Shown: positions 35,237-44,349 of the stretch, piece by piece
How the letters are laid out: every line of letters starts with the position of its first letter
How positions within the stretch are numbered: position 1 is the stretch's first letter
Assembly (NCBI GenBank): GCA_963725255.1
Contig: CAVRXV010000008.1
Span: forward strand, 1-64,000
Direction of reading: 5' to 3'
Length of the DNA stretch: 64,000 bases
From: JAIEPX01 sp963725255
Lineage (GTDB): Bacteria > Pseudomonadota > Gammaproteobacteria > JAIEPX01
The notes under the pieces: generated by a model
Databases searched by the model: none
Told to the model about the DNA's origin: nothing
What the model saw: the letters and a program-made list of their open reading frames with translations, nothing else
Translations under genes and position numbers: made by a program

Positions 35237-37678
35237 ATGATTGTAGTCCAGTATTTACCCTTGCGCGATGTGGTTGTTTATCCGCACATGGTAATCCCAT
35301 TGTTTGTAGGACGTAAAAAATCCGTTAAGGCACTTGGAATGCTGCGATGCAAGGTGATAAACAGATCTTATTAGTAGCACAAAAAGAATGTAGCGATTAG
35401 ACGATCCTAAGACTGCAGGATATTTATCAAATTGGAACGGTATCGACTGTTTTGCAAATGCTAAAATTACCTGATGGTACGGTGAAAGTATTAGTCGAAG
35501 GTACTCAACGTGCTAACTGTTAAGCAATTATTTCACATGAAGGATTATTATTCAGGCGCCGAAATTGAATTATTAATACCAGAAATTAATTGACCCGAAG
35601 AGATTTACGAGTTATTATTCGTTCAGTTATTAACGCAATTTGAACAATATGTGAAACTAAATAAAAAAATTCCTCCGGAAATTTTGACATTCATTAGCAG
35701 GCATCGATGATCCTAGGTCGATTGGCTGATACCATTGCTGACGCATATGCCGTTAAATTTGGAGAAAAGCAAAAGATTTTGGAAGCTAATAACATTCGTG
35801 ACGATTAGAATTAGTTCTAGTAGCATTATTAGAAACTGAAATTGATTATATCAAGTTGAAAAACGTATTCAAGGTCGTGTTAAAAACCAAATGGAAAAAA
35901 GCAGCGGGAATATTATCTCAATGAAAAAATGAAAGCGATTCAAAAAGAGTTAGGCGAACTTGAAGAATCTCCGGAATGAAATTGAACAGCTTGGACAGAA
36001 AGAATTGAAAAAGCAGGCATGCCCAAAGAAGCAAAACAAAAGCAAGGCTGAATTGACTAAACTTAAAATGATGTCACCTATGTCGGCTGAAGCGACGGTT
36101 TCTCGAAATTATCTTGATTGGCTATTGACAGTTGCCTTGGAAAAAGCGAACTACGGTTAGCTTCAGATTTAATCAAAAGCCGAAGACGGTATTAGAACAA
36201 TGATCATTATGGTTTGGAAAAAGTTAAAGAGCGAATTATTGAATTTTTAGCCGTACAACAACGGGTCGAAAAAATTAAAAGGACCCTATTTTATGTTTTG
36301 TAGGACCTCCTGGTGTTGGTAAAACATCGTTAGGTCAATCTATTGCAAGTGCAACAGGGCGAGAATTTGTGCGTATTTCTTTGGGTGGTATTCGCGATGA
36401 AGCTGAAATTCGTGGCCATCGGCGTACTTATATTGGTTCGATGCCAGGTAAAGTTATCCAGAAAATTGGCCAAAGTTAAAGTGCGTAAATCCACTTATTT
36501 ATGTTAGATGAAGTAGACAAAATGGCGATGGATTTTCGTGGTGATCCGGCATCGGCATTATTAGAAGTGTTAGATCCAGAACAAAATCATGCATTTAATG
36601 ATCATTATCTTGAAGTTGATTATGATTTATCTGAAGTGATGTTTATTGCAACAGCGAATTCACTCAATATTCCTCCAGCGTTATTAGATCGTATGGAAGT
36701 GATTCGTTTTGCGGGTTATACAGAAGATGAAAAACTGCAATATTGCACTACGTTATCTTAGTGCCTAAACAAATTGAGCAAACTGGTTTAAAACCTGAAG
36801 AAATTAGTATTACAGAAAGTGGCATCCTCGAAATTATTCGTTATTATACACGTGAAGCTGGTGTGCGTAATTTTGAGCGTGAAATCGCAAAAATTTGTCG
36901 TAAAGTGGTAAAAGAGCTCTATTTTCAAAATCAAAATGGTAAAGTGAAGAAACTATCATTACGGGTCTCAATACTTGAAAAATATTTAGGTGTAAAAAAT
37001 TCCGTTATGGTTTGACTGAAGAACAAGATCAAGTTGGCCAAGTGACTGGTTTGGCTTGGACTGAAGTTGGTGGTGAGTTGTTGAAGATTGAATCGGCTGT
37101 GATGCCAGGTAAAGGTAAAACGATTATCACTGGCCATTTGGGTGAAGTGATGCAGGAGTCTATTCAAGCGGCGATGACAGTGGTTCGTAGCGTGCCGATG
37201 TGTTCGGAATTCCAGATAAATTTTTCCAAGAAAATGATATTCATGTACATGTACCAGAGGGTGCAACGCCTAAAGATGGTCCAAGCGCTGGTATTGGTAT
37301 GTGCACAGCATTGTATCTGCATTAACAAAAATTCCTGTGCGAGCTGATGTTGCAATGACGGGTGAAATTACATTGCGTGGTGAAGTTTTACCGATTGGTG
37401 GATTAAAAGAAAAATTATTTGCGGCGCATCGTGGTGGTATTAAGAAGGTGATTATTCCAGATGAAAATAAGCGTGATTTAAAAGAGATTCCAAAAAATAT
37501 TACACATGGATTGGAGATTATTCAACCGGTTCGATGGATTGATCAAGTGTTGGAAGTTGCATTGACTTATCAACCACAGCCTTTAGCTGTTGTGGCTGAA
37601 GTTCCGCTGGAAGTTGTTGCCGATAAATCAAAATCGCGTAAGAAGCCAAAACGCTCCGATGATACACGCGCTCATTAA
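35237..37678 (+). pseudogene. lon: ATP-dependent protease La (Lon), frame broken until the last ~120 codons
   Basis: Starts MIVVQYLPLRDVVVYPHMVI, then PLFVGRKKSV. Later fragments give Walker A (GPPGVGKTSLGQSIA), Walker B (MLDEVDKMAMDFRGDP), the sensor region and the Ser-Lys protease domain (GATPKDGPSAG serine region; PIGGLKEKLFAAHRGG lysine region). Numerous one-base indels break the frame; the last I can place is a missing G near 37315, after which the frame runs clean to 37678. Lon degrades damaged and regulatory proteins. Confidence 0.85.
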
Positions 37679-37693
37679 AAAAGTTGTCGCGTC

Positions 37694-38296
37694 TTGAACA
37701 GTAAATTTACTCGTATTGATGACATCGAAGATGAAGTAGAGAAGTATTTCAAGGAGTTGTCCGATTTTTATAAGACAGATGAGGAGTTGATACAGACTTT
37801 ACAAAAAATCTATGTGTTAGTTTCAACTGATTATCCTGAATTTAATGATGAAAGAGGTGTGAATGGTCGAATTCAAATTTATTTAAAGATCAATGAAAGG
37901 CTCAATTCTTTTAAAGAGCGTACTAATTCAGTCCAGATTATTGAATATATCGAAAAGTTAATACCAAACATTAATTCCTGTATAGATCATTTAAAAAATA
38001 TTGATTATTATTATTCAGAAGAGGATGAAACTAAGCCCAGAATAAAATTAGATATAGAAGGCTTGTCTAAAGATAGTCCCCCACGTTTTTTTGACAAACA
38101 CCATTATCTAATATACTTGGTACCATTTTTTTTGTGGCCATATTTCAGTGATAGATATAAGGGTGTTCAAGAAGATACTTCCCCCTTTATAAGATTTGGT
38201 ATGAGTTATAGTAAAAATGCGTTCTTTATAAAGTTTTCATTATTGTTGTTATGTATTATTCTTTTGGTTGTGTTTAAGGTTATTCGATCTTGGTAA
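37694..38296 (+). CDS. Unknown protein with C-terminal membrane anchor
   Basis: 200 residues counted from a TTG at 37694; no ATG occurs in the first ~70 codons and no strong ribosome binding site is seen, so the start is uncertain. The N-terminal two thirds are charged and helical (DDIEDEVEKYFKELSDFY). Near the end there are two hydrophobic stretches, YLIYLVPFFLWPYF and a clear final membrane helix FFIKFSLLLLCIILLVVFKV. This suggests a cytosolic domain held at the inner membrane by its tail. It follows lon by 15 bp on the same strand. Family not recognised. Confidence 0.6.
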   Translation: MNSKFTRIDDIEDEVEKYFKELSDFYKTDEELIQTLQKIYVLVSTDYPEFNDERGVNGRIQIYLKINERLNSFKERTNSVQIIEYIEKLIPNINSCIDHLKNIDYYYSEEDETKPRIKLDIEGLSKDSPPRFFDKHHYLIYLVPFFLWPYFSDRYKGVQEDTSPFIRFGMSYSKNAFFIKFSLLLLCIILLVVFKVIRSW

Positions 38297-38441
38297 TGCA
38301 ATCAGTTATCTAGTAAGTTTTGAAATAATTGCCAGCAAATATCACGAGCAAGAACATTTAATCATAACAATTTCAGCACCGAATTCATAATTTAAACTCT
38401 GCAAATAAGCAAAACCTCTAACAACTCAAGACGCGACGCCT

Positions 38442-38711
38442 TTACTCAGCTTCGTCGAAGCGATTTTCGAAAAGGGCTTTGATTTGGGCGAGGGCTTCGA
38501 GTTCGTCGGGCCCGGAGACGGTGAGTTCGAGTTCGGTGCCTTTGGCAGCACCGAGCATCATGATGCCCATAATGCTTTTGCAGTTGACTGTTTTATTATC
38601 GAGTGTGAGTTTTGATTCTGCAGAATAGCGGCTGGCAAGATTGACGAGTTTAATGGATGCTCGTGCATGTAAACCTAATTTGTTGATGATGGTGACTTTT
38701 TCACGAAGCAT
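38442..38711 (-). CDS. ptsH: Phosphocarrier protein HPr
   Basis: 89 residues. His15 in NKLGLHARAS is the site phosphorylated by enzyme I, and Ser46 in CKSIMGIMML is the site targeted by HPr kinase. Both are present, fitting the hprK gene three positions upstream. It is the last gene of hpf-ptsN-hprK-EIIA-ptsH and overlaps the EIIA gene by 11 bp. No sugar permease EIIB/EIIC gene is nearby, so a regulatory phosphorelay is likely. Confidence 0.95.
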   Translation of the reverse strand: MLREKVTIINKLGLHARASIKLVNLASRYSAESKLTLDNKTVNCKSIMGIMMLGAAKGTELELTVSGPDELEALAQIKALFENRFDEAE

Positions 38712-39120
38712 TATTCTTATCCGAATCGTCAGAACGACATTCTACAATGCCACCTTGTCCACCTGATACTGCGTTTGCAGCAATTTCATCGAGCGATAAA
38801 TTCGGATAATTCATTACGCGCAGTAACATCGGTAAGTTTAATCCGGTGACAATTCGAACATGACCTGTTTCAAGCGTATCTTTGCAAATATTAGAAGGAG
38901 TGGAACCGTATAAATCGGTCAAAATTAAAACACCTTCACCTGAGTCAAGTTTAGCAATAGCATTTTTCACTAATAATTTTAATTTGTCAGGGTCGGCATC
39001 AGAAGGAACACCGACAGTCGAAAGTTTTAGAGGTAATTGATGATTAAACGATGTATCAACAGCATCAGCGAGTGCTTTACCAATGTTATGATGGCTTACA
39101 ATTAGAACAGCAACACTCAT
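38701..39120 (-). CDS. PTS system mannose-family EIIA component
   Basis: 139 residues of the EIIA-Man fold (VAVLIVSHHNIGKALADAVD, where a His near position 10 would carry the phosphate). GVLILTDLYGSTPSNI is the family's conserved second motif. The membrane components are not encoded here, so it probably takes phosphate from HPr as a sensor. It overlaps hprK by 4 bp (ATGA) and ptsH by 11 bp, so expression is coupled. Confidence 0.9.
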   Translation of the reverse strand: MSVAVLIVSHHNIGKALADAVDTSFNHQLPLKLSTVGVPSDADPDKLKLLVKNAIAKLDSGEGVLILTDLYGSTPSNICKDTLETGHVRIVTGLNLPMLLRVMNYPNLSLDEIAANAVSGGQGGIVECRSDDSDKNNAS

Positions 39121-39644
39121 GAGGGTTGTCCTGTATTTTCATTGGTTTTTGCAATAAACGTTTGATTAAAATCGAAACCTTTTTTACGCTGAATTGATTG
39201 CATCGTTGCTAATTCAATGAGCAGAGCAAGATTTCTTGAAGGAGCAGCAGTGAGTTGAACATAAGGTAATTCAACATCGAGTATGGTGTGCGTTGTATAT
39301 TCGAGCATCAGTGGATTCAGGGATTGTTTTGGTTCATGCGGTAATAGATCAATGATGAGATCCACAACATGTTTTTTGCACACCGATGATACACCATAAT
39401 ATTGCTCAACATGGATAACACCTAATTCACGGATATTTAAGCATCCAAAAAGAATATTGGGAGAACTCCCAACAATTTGATCGTGCTCTTTTTCTAATGA
39501 GACTGCGTCATCACTCACAAGCTGATGACCTCTATCGATGAGATTGAGCGCTAATTCACTTTTTCCAATTCCACTGGGGCCTATGATATAAATTCCTTGA
39601 TCATAAATACTCATCAGTAAGCCAGTTGTGGTATGTGTATTCAT
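39117..39644 (-). CDS. hprK: Minimal HPr kinase/phosphorylase
   Basis: 175 residues, only the C-terminal catalytic domain of the ~310-residue Firmicutes enzyme, as in the short alphaproteobacterial type. Walker A GPSGIGKSELALNLIDRGH (residues 22-29 core), the LVSDDAV motif and the CLNIRELGVIHV signature are present. It phosphorylates or dephosphorylates HPr on Ser46, and the target gene ptsH is in the same operon. It overlaps both neighbours by 4 bp. Confidence 0.92.
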   Translation of the reverse strand: MNTHTTTGLLMSIYDQGIYIIGPSGIGKSELALNLIDRGHQLVSDDAVSLEKEHDQIVGSSPNILFGCLNIRELGVIHVEQYYGVSSVCKKHVVDLIIDLLPHEPKQSLNPLMLEYTTHTILDVELPYVQLTAAPSRNLALLIELATMQSIQRKKGFDFNQTFIAKTNENTGQPS

Positions 39645-40096
39645 CGCAGTTTCCCTGTCACAATTCGATATAATTCTTCATCAGATTTTGCATCGCGTAA
39701 TTGTTCACGAAATGATTTTACGGAAAATAATTCTGCAAGTTTCGAGAGAATTTTTAAGTGTTCTTCAGTGTTTTCAATAGGAATGAGCAAGCCAAATAAA
39801 AGATCGACGGGTTCATCATCAGGTGAGTCAAAATTAATTGGATTGACTAATTGGATGAGTGAAGCGAGTGGTTTATCCAAACCTTCAAGACGAGCGTGTG
39901 GTAGTGCAACACCAAATCCAATTGCCGTGCTACCTAATTTTTCTCTTTCAATTAAAGCATTCAGTGCATCTTTTTGTTTGATAGATGAGACACCTTGTGT
40001 AGCAAGTAAGCAAAGACTTTCAAGAGCGCTTTTTTTGCTGACGCAATTCGCTTTTGCTGCAAAATTCGATGCTGTAAGAAGTTCGATAATGTTCAT
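39641..40096 (-). CDS. ptsN: PTS IIA-like nitrogen regulatory protein PtsN
   Basis: 151 residues, EIIA-Ntr/fructose fold. The phospho-acceptor His is in GVALPHARLEGLDKP, with the family stretch DLLFGLLIPIENTEEHLKIL following. In other gammaproteobacteria ptsN follows rpoN and hpf; here hpf precedes it by 8 bp but rpoN is absent. It is the terminal carrier of the nitrogen-PTS relay, controlling transporters and kinases by its phosphorylation state. Confidence 0.94.
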   Translation of the reverse strand: MNIIELLTASNFAAKANCVSKKSALESLCLLATQGVSSIKQKDALNALIEREKLGSTAIGFGVALPHARLEGLDKPLASLIQLVNPINFDSPDDEPVDLLFGLLIPIENTEEHLKILSKLAELFSVKSFREQLRDAKSDEELYRIVTGKLR

Positions 40097-40104
40097 TGGA
40101 TTGG

Positions 40105-40383
40105 TTAATGTTTGTCTTTGTATTTTTCGATTTGACGAAGCAATTTGTCGATGACATTGAGTATGGATTTGTGCATATCATCCGATTCTGATTCTGCGTG
40201 TAGCTCGGCACCGGGAATATGGACTTTGGCTTCTACAGAGTGGATCAATTTATTGACAGCCAGTACGACGTGTATGTTGGTTATTCTATCGTTTTGGCGC
40301 GTGAGACGTTGAAATTTACTTTGCGTGAACTCGCGTAAAGACTCGGTTATTTCAATGTTTTGACCAGTAAGCTGTAGTTGCAT
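40105..40383 (-). CDS. hpf: Ribosome hibernation promoting factor (short HPF)
   Basis: 92 residues, short HPF/YfiA type (QLQLTGQNIEITESLREFTQ, then KFQRLTRQND). It has the beta-alpha-beta fold and acidic DDMHKSILNVIDKLLRQIEKYK C-terminal helix that bind the 30S decoding region and favour 100S dimers. First gene of the five-gene pts-related operon. Confidence 0.93.
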   Translation of the reverse strand: MQLQLTGQNIEITESLREFTQSKFQRLTRQNDRITNIHVVLAVNKLIHSVEAKVHIPGAELHAESESDDMHKSILNVIDKLLRQIEKYKDKH

Positions 40384-40631
40384 TAATCCCCCCCTCTAAT
40401 GACTAAAAGAGAGGTATTGTACCCCTATTTTTGAGGTTTGTCTCTAGCTGTCGAAATATGGTCGAGTTTCGGACCCCTATGATTACTCATTAAACTTGTT
40501 CAAATATTAGTGTACACGACCTTGAAATCCTGAAAATGTACTATAATAACAGTAAGTGAGTATTAAATGAGTCTACGCTTCTACTGAGATAGCTCCTCGT
40601 GAAGCTAGGCTCTAAGCTTAGGAGGTGTATC

Positions 40632-42713
40632 ATGAAATTTAGATTAATGGTTATATTGTTAGTGTTCATACTGGGTGCTTGGAATATAGTCTATGCGGGT
40701 GGCACCAGTATTATTGTTAACCCCACGGCACTAGGGCCTTATAAAATTGGTCATACCACGATGTTGCTGACAGATCCGTCCCGAAATCCATGCGGCGTCT
40801 CTATCGGGTCGTCTTGCATTACGGTGCTGGGTATTACGGATCTTAGCAATCAAACTAGGCCGATTTATATTCATCTGTGGTATCCGAGTAGTGATGGAGC
40901 GGGCCCAGCATCCGTGTATACTGAATCCAATCCACTGTATGACGGAAATCATCCAGGATATGGATTGATGACGTGGACGACTTCCATTCCATCACCTTTA
41001 GGGGCACGGGATAACATTCGGGTCGCTTCAGGTAAATTTCCATTGCTTATCTTCTCGCATGGATTTGAAGGCAGTGGAGCTGTCGAAGAAACTAGTATAA
41101 AAGAGTTACTCACTAGCTATGGCTTTATCGTCGCAGGCATAGATCATACTGCAGAAGATTCGTCATTATTTGCAGCTTTTGGTTTAGGTCTTGATTCGCC
41201 TGTTATGTTAGGAGTTATTACGGGAAATACCCCCGAAGTTGATATTCCCAGGGCTCAAGACATTAGTTCCGTCATTTCCAACTTATTGAAATCATCATCA
41301 GATCCACGTTTTGCTGCTTCAATTTTATCTAGCAAAATTGGTGTATTTGGATATTCAGAAGGTGGTAGTACAACGATGATGTCTGTAGCGGGATTGCAAA
41401 GTAGTAATTATGTAGGTGATTCTCGAATTAAAGCCGCGATTGCAATGTCCGGTACTGATAACGGCGATAATTTTAGTGCAACTGACTACGCCAATGTTCG
41501 TATCCCAATAATGTTATTTGATGCTTCAGGCAGTGATACATTCAGTGGAGTAGCTTTTCCTCAACTGGTAAATAGCTTACCGAAATATTATGTTGATATT
41601 TCGGGTGCCCAACATATTCCACTTGCTATACCACAGATATGCAATCTTTACCATCAATATTTTGTTGTAGGCAATAGCAATTTGCTGGCACCTGAGAGTG
41701 GATTTTTCCCCAGCATTTACAGCAACAGAGATGTTTTTGATTTTTGTGGTGCTTCATTATTCAGTGGGATTAATAATGCCTCACTTCTCAATGCAGGTGT
41801 CAATACCACTGATTTGAATAGGATGCTTCCTCTGATGCCATTGCGAAAGCAAATTCCATTATCAGAATTAGAACGCCTCACAAAATGGTATGTGGTTTCA
41901 TTTTTCAACACCACACTGAAGGGAGATACTCGTTTTGCACCATTCTTAACGAATTCTTTTATCAATCAAGTTGTCAATCCGTTGGTTGATTTTGCAAAGA
42001 ATTGTCGTAGCGATGCTCCTTCAAAACCTTTATTGGTAAAAGCCGGAGATAAAATTACATTTACTCCAGCAGGTTTTGGATATTTCGTCAAGTACAGTAC
42101 CGGTAACAGCTTATTACCGGAAGGAAGCAATAAAGTCAGCGCGAATTTTGTTGACCATCAAGTCTTTCAACCGCTGCCATTTTCATTTTCGATCCCGGGA
42201 TTTGGAAATATCAATGCAATTGATATAACCCAAAATGGTGCTATTACCACAGCTTATCGTGGTTATGCTTCAATAGGTTCGCCTTGGGAAATGCTGGGTG
42301 AAATCATTTTTGGTGGAGAGGCTTCAATCACACCGTTAATGAATGACTTTTTGGCACCCGCTGGTGCTGTGTATGCCGATATTCAAACGCATCAAGCTAT
42401 TATCACCTGGGATTCTATTCAATTACTGGATGGTAGCGCACCCAGTACATTTCAAGTAGTGATACATGATAATGGCACTATTGATATGATCTACGGACAA
42501 CTAGCCGGTGTGGGTCCAGACTTTTTCCCCAATTGGTTAGGTCAAATTGGTATAGCGACGGGTAAAACAATTCCACTATTAGGAAAATTAGTGACACCCG
42601 TCGATTTCACAAAATTCACAAACCCAACATTTCTTCCAATGCTAACTGGGGCGATTGTGCAACAATTCTATATCAGTGTTGATAATTCGACTTGTCCGAA
42701 AATTGATGAGTGA
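40632..42713 (+). CDS. Secreted alpha/beta hydrolase (PAF-acetylhydrolase/chlorophyllase-like) with C-terminal nidogen-like domain
   Basis: 693 residues from the ATG at 40632, with a perfect AGGAGG 7 nt upstream. A signal peptide (MKFRLMVILLVFILGAWN, cleavage near VYA-GG) is followed by an alpha/beta hydrolase: IHLWYPSSDG, the oxyanion region LLIFSHGFEGSG, nucleophile Ser242 in GVFGYSEGGSTT, IMLFDASGSD with the acid, and SGAQHIPLA with the His. The last ~200 residues are a beta-rich segment resembling a nidogen-like (NIDO) domain: LPFSFSIPGFGNINAIDITQ, AIITWDSIQL, and STFQVVIHDNGTIDMIYGQL then GQIGIATG. Substrate unknown; an ester or phospholipid is plausible. It stands alone between the pts and lpt operons and ends at a terminator. 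Confidence 0.8.
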   Translation: MKFRLMVILLVFILGAWNIVYAGGTSIIVNPTALGPYKIGHTTMLLTDPSRNPCGVSIGSSCITVLGITDLSNQTRPIYIHLWYPSSDGAGPASVYTESNPLYDGNHPGYGLMTWTTSIPSPLGARDNIRVASGKFPLLIFSHGFEGSGAVEETSIKELLTSYGFIVAGIDHTAEDSSLFAAFGLGLDSPVMLGVITGNTPEVDIPRAQDISSVISNLLKSSSDPRFAASILSSKIGVFGYSEGGSTTMMSVAGLQSSNYVGDSRIKAAIAMSGTDNGDNFSATDYANVRIPIMLFDASGSDTFSGVAFPQLVNSLPKYYVDISGAQHIPLAIPQICNLYHQYFVVGNSNLLAPESGFFPSIYSNRDVFDFCGASLFSGINNASLLNAGVNTTDLNRMLPLMPLRKQIPLSELERLTKWYVVSFFNTTLKGDTRFAPFLTNSFINQVVNPLVDFAKNCRSDAPSKPLLVKAGDKITFTPAGFGYFVKYSTGNSLLPEGSNKVSANFVDHQVFQPLPFSFSIPGFGNINAIDITQNGAITTAYRGYASIGSPWEMLGEIIFGGEASITPLMNDFLAPAGAVYADIQTHQAIITWDSIQLLDGSAPSTFQVVIHDNGTIDMIYGQLAGVGPDFFPNWLGQIGIATGKTIPLLGKLVTPVDFTKFTNPTFLPMLTGAIVQQFYISVDNSTCPKIDE

Positions 42714-42732
42714 TCGTTACACAACTAAAGGT

Positions 42733-42769
42733 GTCAGGTATCCACTTTGTTGGATACCTGACTTTTTTT
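42733..42769 (+). terminator. Rho-independent terminator of the hydrolase gene
   Basis: GTCAGGTATCCA and TGGATACCTGAC form a perfect 12-bp stem around CTTTGT, followed by seven T. The stem begins with the same GTCAGGT core as the palindrome family. Confidence 0.85.
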
Positions 42770-42776
42770 GATTATG

Positions 42777-42826
42777 GGTCAGATCTTTGCTTGATGCATA
42801 CCGATGAGCCAAGCAAAGATCTGACC
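42777..42826. repeat. Palindrome of the GGGGTCA family
   Basis: GGTCAGATCTTTGCTT and AAGCAAAGATCTGACC, perfect 16-nt arms around an 18-nt loop. It lies right after the terminator and before the gene remnant at 42843. Confidence 0.85.
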
Positions 42827-42842
42827 ACTAGTCCTAGTAAGC

Positions 42843-42995
42843 TTATTTAATTTTTCTCAACAGAGCTAAAAATAACTGATTATTCCAGTTCTCCACAGTA
42901 TGGACTAAGTCTTTAGAAATAAATTTAATCACATCCTCTTTAGCTGCCTGCCAATTAATGCTATTAATTTTGTTCTCAAGAGCAGTAAAAATAAA
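42843..42995 (-). pseudogene. C-terminal gene remnant (AbiEii-like nucleotidyltransferase tail?)
   Basis: On the minus strand one frame is open from the edge of the palindrome at 42994 to a TAA at 42845-42843. It encodes about 50 residues including ENKINSINWQAAKEDVIKFI and WNNQLFLALLRKIK. The 'W..A..DV..FI........W....FLALL' pattern recalls the C-terminal end of AbiEii-type nucleotidyltransferases, but the match is short and uncertain. There is no start; the rest is lost beyond the palindrome. Confidence 0.35.
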
Positions 42996-43060
42996 GGGGT
43001 CAAGTCTAAGATTGCTACCTTCTTAAATAGAGAAGGTAGCAATCTTAGACTTGACCCCTT
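42994..43060. repeat. Perfect palindrome of the GGGGTCA family
   Basis: 30-nt arms beginning AAGGGGTCAAGTCTAAGATT pair perfectly around TAAATAG. A lone right half (GTTAGACCTGACCCCTTT) follows at about 43073-43090 without its partner, apparently a decayed second copy abutting the end of lptB. Confidence 0.9.
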
Positions 43061-43093
43061 CAGTTCACAATGTTAGACCTGACCCCTTTACTC

Positions 43094-43849
43094 CTAAGCA
43101 ACGGACTCTTCTTCCTGTTTATGAAGAGCGAAATCTTGGCCGAGGTAGACGTCACGGACTTTTTGATTGGTAAGAATAGTTTTGGGTGAACCTTCAGCGA
43201 TGATTTCGCCGTTATTGAGGATGTAGGCGCGTTCGCAAATATCCAGGGTTTCACGAACGTTATGGTCGGTGATTAAGATGCCGAGTCCACGCTGTTTGAG
43301 GTGAGTGATCATTTTTTTGATTTCTTCAACTGAAAGAGGATCGACGCCGGCAAAGGGTTCGTCGAGGAGAATGCAGGTTGGATTTGAAGCTAAAGACCTC
43401 GCTATTTCAGTACGACGTCTTTCACCACCTGACAGTGTAGCGCCCTTGTTGTGTCGCAAATGAGCTAAGTTAAATTCGTGTAATAAGTCTTCGAGGGCGG
43501 ATTGTTTTTCGTGAGCATTTAAATCCTGACGAATTTGAAGAGGTGCCAAAATATTTTCTGCGACTGTCAGGCCTCGATGAATGGAATTTTCTTGTGGAAG
43601 ATAGCCCAACCCCATTCGCGCACGAGAGGATTCTGGCAGTGCGCTAATGTCAGTATTGTTAATGATAATCTGACCTTCATCGGTACGATGCAGACCAATG
43701 ATTGTTTCAAATATGGTGGTTTTGCCAGCGCCGTTGGGGCCTAATAAACCAACAATCTCACGAGGATTCACTTTTAGCGAGACGTTATTAACGAGACGTC
43801 TTTTACGTCGAATTAATACCAGATTTTTGACTTCTACAGAGTTTGTCAT
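43094..43849 (-). CDS. lptB: LPS export ABC transporter ATP-binding protein LptB
   Basis: 251 residues, full length. Walker A GPNGAGKTT, Q-loop YLPQE, signature LSGGERRRTEIARSL and Walker B CILLDEPFAGVDP, with the switch His in ITDHNVRETLDIC. It powers LPS extraction by LptFG, which are encoded elsewhere. Last gene of kdsD-lptC-lptA-lptB, overlapping lptA by 4 bp. In many gammaproteobacteria rpoN would follow; here it does not. Confidence 0.96.
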   Translation of the reverse strand: MTNSVEVKNLVLIRRKRRLVNNVSLKVNPREIVGLLGPNGAGKTTIFETIIGLHRTDEGQIIINNTDISALPESSRARMGLGYLPQENSIHRGLTVAENILAPLQIRQDLNAHEKQSALEDLLHEFNLAHLRHNKGATLSGGERRRTEIARSLASNPTCILLDEPFAGVDPLSVEEIKKMITHLKQRGLGILITDHNVRETLDICERAYILNNGEIIAEGSPKTILTNQKVRDVYLGQDFALHKQEEESVA

Positions 43850-44349
43850 TTGATTTCACTTTTTGCGTTCGCTAGAGGTTCTAACACAATGGTGGTTTTG
43901 CCTTGTGCAGATGGTTTTGAAACCACCGTTTCATTCTCAATATCGATCACAATGTGAGGCGATTTCATGACATTTCCACCTTGTGAAACTTTCCCATTTT
44001 CTAACAGTCGCACGGTTAATTGAAGTGGGTTGAATTCGATCGTATTGGCCGATGCATAGAGTCTTTGTCGTTCTGGACTGGTCAGTGTGCTATAAACGGC
44101 AGGGTGCCCTAACGCCTGCATTTTGTCAATCTTATTTTCTGCATTAAAGTGCACCACGACTGTTTCAGCGTTTAGTTGGGTAGTGCCTTGTTTTGAGACG
44201 ACGTTGCCTTGATAGGTTAATGTGTTCATGCGCTGATTAAATTGGGCCGAAGACGAAGAAATTGTGATGGGAGATTGCGAATCAGAGGGCAGTGCGAAGC
44301 TTAGCGTGGGTATTATCACTAGGCTGAGCAGTGTGAGTAATCGGTTCAT
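43846..44349 (-). CDS. lptA: LPS transport periplasmic protein LptA
   Basis: 167 residues with a signal peptide (MNRLLTLLSLVIIPTLSFA). The OstA/LptA beta-jellyroll pattern is visible (PITISSSSAQFNQRMNTLTY, QGNVVSKQGTTQLNAETVVV). It bridges the inner and outer membrane for LPS transport. Its start lies 68 bp inside the end of lptC and its end overlaps lptB by 4 bp. Confidence 0.92.
   Translation of the reverse strand: MNRLLTLLSLVIIPTLSFALPSDSQSPITISSSSAQFNQRMNTLTYQGNVVSKQGTTQLNAETVVVHFNAENKIDKMQALGHPAVYSTLTSPERQRLYASANTIEFNPLQLTVRLLENGKVSQGGNVMKSPHIVIDIENETVVSKPSAQGKTTIVLEPLANAKSEIK

Noticed and set aside
31784..37315. Calling tig, clpP, clpX and lon true pseudogenes as evidence of genome reduction.
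   Set aside because: The indels are dense, the residues between them conserved, and the borders sharp. Sequence error explains this better, so they are listed as broken frames, not as evidence of loss.
38297..38441. Minus-strand open stretch (about 20 codons, GFAYLQSLNYEFGAEIVMIK) after the membrane-anchored gene.
   Set aside because: It could be a remnant, but it is short, has no start and no recognisable family.
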